Below are positions 60,884-64,000 of a stretch of DNA of 64,000 bases, piece after piece. A program made the translations under genes and the position numbers. The stretch is from Bacteroidaceae bacterium (lineage in GTDB: Bacteria; Bacteroidota; Bacteroidia; Bacteroidales; Bacteroidaceae), in NCBI GenBank assembly GCA_017534535.1, contig JAFXVZ010000010.1:1-64000 (forward strand), written 5' to 3'. The notes below the pieces were generated by a model that was not told the origin of the DNA, did no database searches, and worked only from the letters and a program-made list of their open reading frames with translations. Positions within the stretch are counted from its first letter, which is position 1; every line of letters starts with the position of its first letter.

Positions 60884-60949
60884 GAGAACGGTGCTCAAAG
60901 GCGATGAGGACGGAGTTCAAGGCAAGCGAGAACGGTGCTCAAAAGCTAA
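60884..60949. repeat. 22 bp array, family C (three units)
   Basis: Units at 60884, 60906 and 60928 begin GAGRACGG. The first and third carry GAGAACGGTGCTC, a 13 bp dyad with one mismatch. The first and second units differ at about a third of positions, so the copies are old. Confidence 0.85.
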
Positions 60950-60963
60950 CAAGAATAGGGTAA

Positions 60964-61446
60964 TTAGTCCTCTTTCGGTTGAATAAATCCAATAGGCTTC
61001 CGTTCTTTCTTAATTGGCTCTTTAGCTTGCAGTTCCGCCAATGCCAAGCTGATGGCGTCCAATTGGGCACGAGTATCCTCATTGATATCGTTTTGGTCAG
61101 CAAGTATTTCGTTTACCTCAGTTCTAACGGCCTCTATTTCCTTGCGAAGTTCAATATAGGTGGCTGCGATTGGAAGTTCAGACAATTGTTGATAAGTCAC
61201 GAAAGCTCGCATGATTTTGCGATTAGTCTGAATAGCAGTTTCTGAACGTAATACGCTACTCAGCATAGCTGTTCCAAGCATTGTGAAAGCATAAGGCATA
61301 TATTGAGATGCTTTCCTTGTGCTTCGTTTAAGGTCACAATGTGACCTTAAACACTCTTCTTTTGTGAGTTGAAACATAAAATTTTCAGGAAAACGTTCCT
61401 TATTACGTTTCACTGCCTGATTTAGACTACGTGAGTGCCAAATCAT
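60964..61446 (-). pseudogene. ORF6N-domain protein fragment (5' end missing)
   Basis: The 160-residue frame begins inside the ORF6N domain at LNQAVKRNKERFPENFMFQLT (split: LNQAVKRN, ERFPENFMFQLT) and continues with YAFTMLGTAMLSSVLRSETAI and a coiled tail. Complete family members have about 35 more residues at the N-terminus. Here an in-frame TGA lies directly before the ATG, so those residues are lost. ORF6N proteins are phage- or mobile-element-associated DNA-binding proteins. The ATG lies inside the hairpin that follows the BspA-like gene. It may still be expressed, but a function is doubtful. Confidence 0.75.
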
Positions 61447-61476
61447 TCAGGCAGATTATCTAAATCCGCCTGAATG
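61444..61476 (-). terminator. Hairpin after the BspA-like gene
   Basis: CATTCAGGCAGATT (61444-61457) pairs with AATCCGCCTGAATG (61463-61476) with one mismatch. The T-run is weak on the minus strand. The ATG of the ORF6N fragment is in its left arm. Confidence 0.55.
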
Positions 61477-61533
61477 GAGCTTGGAAATTATCAATTCCCA
61501 ACCACATCTCTTCTCTATGTGCGATAGTAGTGC

Positions 61534-64000
61534 TTATTCTGGGATTGCCTGGATTTGGCTTGCATATTGCTTCCATCCATTAGCTGCCTTATAAGCATTT
61601 ACAGAGGCTGCTGGGACATAGATGGTACCAGGCACATTAGTTAATGCATAATTACCCAATGAAGGAGGATTTGTTGCCATGCATGTGATGCTGGTCAGGT
61701 TGCTGCAATTATAAAAAGCATAATATCCAATTGATGTCACACCCTCGGGTATCTCAACGTTGGTCAAGCTGCTGCAATTCTTAAAAGCAGATCCTTCAAT
61801 GGATTTCACTCCCTTTGGTATCACAATGCTAATTAAACTGCTGCAACCAGAAAAAGCAGAACTACCAATTGACGTTACTCCCTCAGGTATCTCAATGCTG
61901 TTCAGGCTGCTACAACCAGCAAAAGCATAATATCCAATGGATTTCATCACCTCTGGTATTATGATGCTATTTAAACTGCTGCATTCATAAAATGCATAAT
62001 TACCAATGGATGTCACCCCCTCTTGAATCACTAAGCTAGTCAGACTGCTGCAATACTCAAAAGCATATTCACCAATAGACGTCACTCCTTCTGGTATCAC
62101 TATGCTATTCAAATTACAACCAGAAAAAGCATAATCTCCAATGGATGATACAAGAATAGGTAACTCTATATTGCTCAAACTGCTGCAACCACTAAAAGCA
62201 TAAACACCAATGGATCTCACGCTCAAGGGTATTTCGATCTTAGTCAAGCTACTGCAATATCTAAAAGATTCTTTACCAATGGATGTTACACCCATAGGTA
62301 TTAATATATTGATCAGGCTGTTGCAACCAGAAAAAGCAGAATTACCAATTGATGTCACACCCTCGGGAATCTCAATGCTTGTCAGGCTGCTGCAACCAGA
62401 AAAAGCAGAATTACCAATTGATGTCACACCCTCAGGTATCACAATGCTTGTCAGGCTGCTGCAACCAGAAAAAGCAGAATTACCAATTGATGTCACACCC
62501 TCTGGTATCTCTATGTTGGTCAGGTTGTAGCAACTAAAAAAGCAATAACTATCAATGGATGTTAAACCATCGAGAATCGTGACGCTTTTCAGGCTGGTGC
62601 AACCATAAAAGCTAATTGAAGTCACACCTTCGGGTATTTCAACACTGGTCAGGCTGCTGCAACCATAAAAACTAATTGATGTTACTCCCTTGGGTATATC
62701 AACACTAGTAAGGCTGCTGCAACCATCTAAACTAATGGATGTTACGCCCTTTGGAATCGTGATACTGGTTAAGTTGAAGCAACCATTCAGAAAATTAATT
62801 GTTTCTATTCCTTTAGGAATCGTAAAGCAGGTTAGGCTGCAGCAATTCTCAAAAGCAGATCCACCAATTAATGTCACGCCCTCAGGTATCACAATACTGG
62901 TCAGGCCGCTGCAATTATAAAAAGCATAATCATAAATAGATGTCACCTCCTCGGGTAACACTATGCTGAACAGGCTGCTGCATTCATAAAAAGCATAATA
63001 TCCAATAGATGTCACCCCCTCGGGTAACACTATGCTAGTCAGGCTACTGCAATTCTGAAACGCATAATTTCCAATGGATATTAATCCCGAAAAATATTTG
63101 AACTCTGGAAATTTTTTAATATTAGTACTTTTAAAAATTTCGCTTATGTCAGTTACAGCTGCAGCTTCTTTATAACTCAGTTCTTCATCATTATTCGCAT
63201 CAAAATTCAATACACAAAGAGCTTTTACAATAGGATCTTCAAAGACAATTATTTCATCGGACGAGGTTCCCTCACCCGATTCTTGCGAATTATCTTTCTC
63301 AAAAGACTGTTCTATTATATACTGTTTTCCTGCTTCCAAATCATGACCTGTAAGTGTTTTTGAATAATAGGAAGAACCATACAATGATAATTTGAGACTT
63401 CCTTGAGACAAATCAACAGGTAAAACCATCATATAAGCATTTAAAATAGAAAGATCAGATGATAAATCAATTTTGTCTAATTTAAGTGTTATATGGTCTT
63501 TTGTTTCAACAGCTTTTAGTACGGGTTCATTGCCAGAGATATCCAACTCGGCTTTAGTGACAAATACCTTCTCTGTGGAGGTCAAAGTCAGTGAGGTATA
63601 AGTACCTGCTTTGGGAACAGTAAGTTGGAACACCATCAAAGCTCCGAGGTGCTTGAACTGGAAGTTCAGATAACCTGAGCTATTGGTGGTTACGCCACTT
63701 GTAGCTTGATAATCATATTGACCTAAATGTGCAGTATTACCATTAGCCGTTTGCTTCTGACCCGTAAAATCCACCTGAATAGTCTTGTTGGTGTAATAAC
63801 TGTTATTGGCACTATAAGGATAATAAGCCGCATAAGTACTATTTGATTTCAAAGCCCATCCTCCGCCATCGAAAGTGGCTTGGTTGCTGGCTGTGCCTGC
63901 CTCTATGGGAAACTCCACCTGTCCACCCACATTCGGGAAGATACCAATGGTGTCATTAGATGCCCAAGTAACCTTTACGCCACCATCAGTAGCAGAATAA
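61534..64000 (-). CDS. Fimbrillin-like/BspA-type leucine-rich repeat surface protein (5' end outside window)
   Basis: The frame is open to the window edge, so the N-terminus is missing; about 822 residues are visible. The first 240 resemble Bacteroidetes fimbrillin (Mfa-like) domains: TWASNDTIGIFPNVGG, YAAYYPYSANNSYY, FKHLGALMVFQL. A short FDANNDEELSYKEAA segment looks like an EF-hand or dockerin-type loop. Then about 20 BspA-type repeats of 20-23 residues follow, with the pattern SLTSIVIPEGVTSIGNSAF. The end, NPPSLGNYALTNVPGTIYVP, is the usual BspA cap. A surface adhesin role is likely. A GTG at 63930 is not the start. Confidence 0.9.
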   Translation of the reverse strand, partial: YSATDGGVKVTWASNDTIGIFPNVGGQVEFPIEAGTASNQATFDGGGWALKSNSTYAAYYPYSANNSYYTNKTIQVDFTGQKQTANGNTAHLGQYDYQATSGVTTNSSGYLNFQFKHLGALMVFQLTVPKAGTYTSLTLTSTEKVFVTKAELDISGNEPVLKAVETKDHITLKLDKIDLSSDLSILNAYMMVLPVDLSQGSLKLSLYGSSYYSKTLTGHDLEAGKQYIIEQSFEKDNSQESGEGTSSDEIIVFEDPIVKALCVLNFDANNDEELSYKEAAAVTDISEIFKSTNIKKFPEFKYFSGLISIGNYAFQNCSSLTSIVLPEGVTSIGYYAFYECSSLFSIVLPEEVTSIYDYAFYNCSGLTSIVIPEGVTLIGGSAFENCCSLTCFTIPKGIETINFLNGCFNLTSITIPKGVTSISLDGCSSLTSVDIPKGVTSISFYGCSSLTSVEIPEGVTSISFYGCTSLKSVTILDGLTSIDSYCFFSCYNLTNIEIPEGVTSIGNSAFSGCSSLTSIVIPEGVTSIGNSAFSGCSSLTSIEIPEGVTSIGNSAFSGCNSLINILIPMGVTSIGKESFRYCSSLTKIEIPLSVRSIGVYAFSGCSSLSNIELPILVSSIGDYAFSGCNLNSIVIPEGVTSIGEYAFEYCSSLTSLVIQEGVTSIGNYAFYECSSLNSIIIPEVMKSIGYYAFAGCSSLNSIEIPEGVTSIGSSAFSGCSSLISIVIPKGVKSIEGSAFKNCSSLTNVEIPEGVTSIGYYAFYNCSNLTSITCMATNPPSLGNYALTNVPGTIYVPAASVNAYKAANGWKQYASQIQAIPE
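62324..62530. repeat. Three near-identical 69 bp units in the BspA-like gene
   Basis: The stretch beginning CAACCAGAAAAAGCAG recurs at 62324, 62393 and 62462, exactly 69 bp (23 codons) apart, nearly unchanged for about 40 bases. Other repeats in the gene differ more, so these three are recent duplications or have been homogenised. Confidence 0.9.

Noticed and set aside
60795-60986. Short plus-strand gene over the 22 bp arrays
   Set aside because: The frame only exists because the repeats lack stops. A 22 bp period cannot keep a peptide repeat, there is no family match, and it overlaps the ORF6N fragment.

Overview
The window comes from the chromosome of a member of the order Bacteroidales, most likely the Bacteroides/Prevotella group. 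Four things support this. Promoters follow the Bacteroidetes grammar, TTTG about 19-20 bp before TAnnTTTG, seen upstream of thrS, a SPOR lipoprotein, alaS, the tRNAs and others. Shine-Dalgarno sequences are almost absent. Family content is typical (DUF4290, DUF3822, DUF5683, DUF3869, DUF349, BspA-like leucine-rich repeats, an OMP beta-barrel family receptor). The gene orders parA-parB-DUF5683-mltD-relA/spoT and rsfS-ftsH-cdsA are also typical. Genus and species cannot be decided from the sequence alone.

Layout. 0-4.4 kb: the end of an AAA_14/DUF4143 ATPase, a structured leader, a transglutaminase-like lipoprotein and a DUF4112 membrane protein. 4.4-13.9 kb (minus strand): tsaB, DUF4290, murA, rimM, dxr, a GH3 glycosidase, an AGCS amino-acid symporter and aroA. 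14-16.3 kb (plus): yicC, gmk, a small membrane protein and nadD. 16.4-17.2 kb (minus): a ytxH/holin-like/hypothetical stress-type operon. 17.3-22.3 kb (plus): a SPOR lipoprotein, then a four-gene envelope operon that looks like a YjbH (GfcD) protein split into two genes, plus a DUF3869 lipoprotein and an OmpA-family protein. 22.3-30.3 kb (plus): ruvX, def, a TPR protein, thrS-infC-rpmI-rplT, a structured non-coding RNA (probably Bacteroidales-1 or 6S-like), a metallo-hydrolase, and tRNA-Lys and tRNA-Glu. 30.6-43.6 kb: aroB, an outer-membrane beta-barrel receptor, cardiolipin synthase, rsmD, DUF3822, an unknown anchored protein, a RecD-like helicase, a 650 bp repeat-rich gap, alaS and a MerR regulator. 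43.6-49.7 kb (minus): the parA-parB-DUF5683-mltD-relA/spoT operon. 49.8-59.6 kb: surE-lpxB (plus); cdsA-ftsH-rsfS, DUF349, mgtE and ksgA (minus); and tRNA-Gln. 59.7-64 kb: a flippase-like membrane protein, a second repeat-rich gap, an ORF6N fragment, and the 3' part of a fimbrillin-like/BspA-like surface protein that runs off the window.

Most genes are core housekeeping functions: cell-wall and lipid A precursors, isoprenoids, shikimate pathway, translation and tRNA modification, chromosome partition and stringent response. The unusual material lies in the gaps. Two long intergenic regions carry head-to-tail arrays of exactly 22 bp units. Most units hold a 13 bp dyad plus a 9 bp spacer, but the unit sequence differs between loci and even within one locus. 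A second repeat class, 7 bp minisatellites (TTGACAA / TTCATTR / GTCAACG types), sits exactly at gene borders. It supplies stop codons and last residues to aroA, rimM and tsaB and N-terminal residues to nadD and the MltD signal peptide.

No rRNA operon, CRISPR array, prophage or intact insertion sequence was seen. All function names rest on motif recognition by eye; no database search was run.
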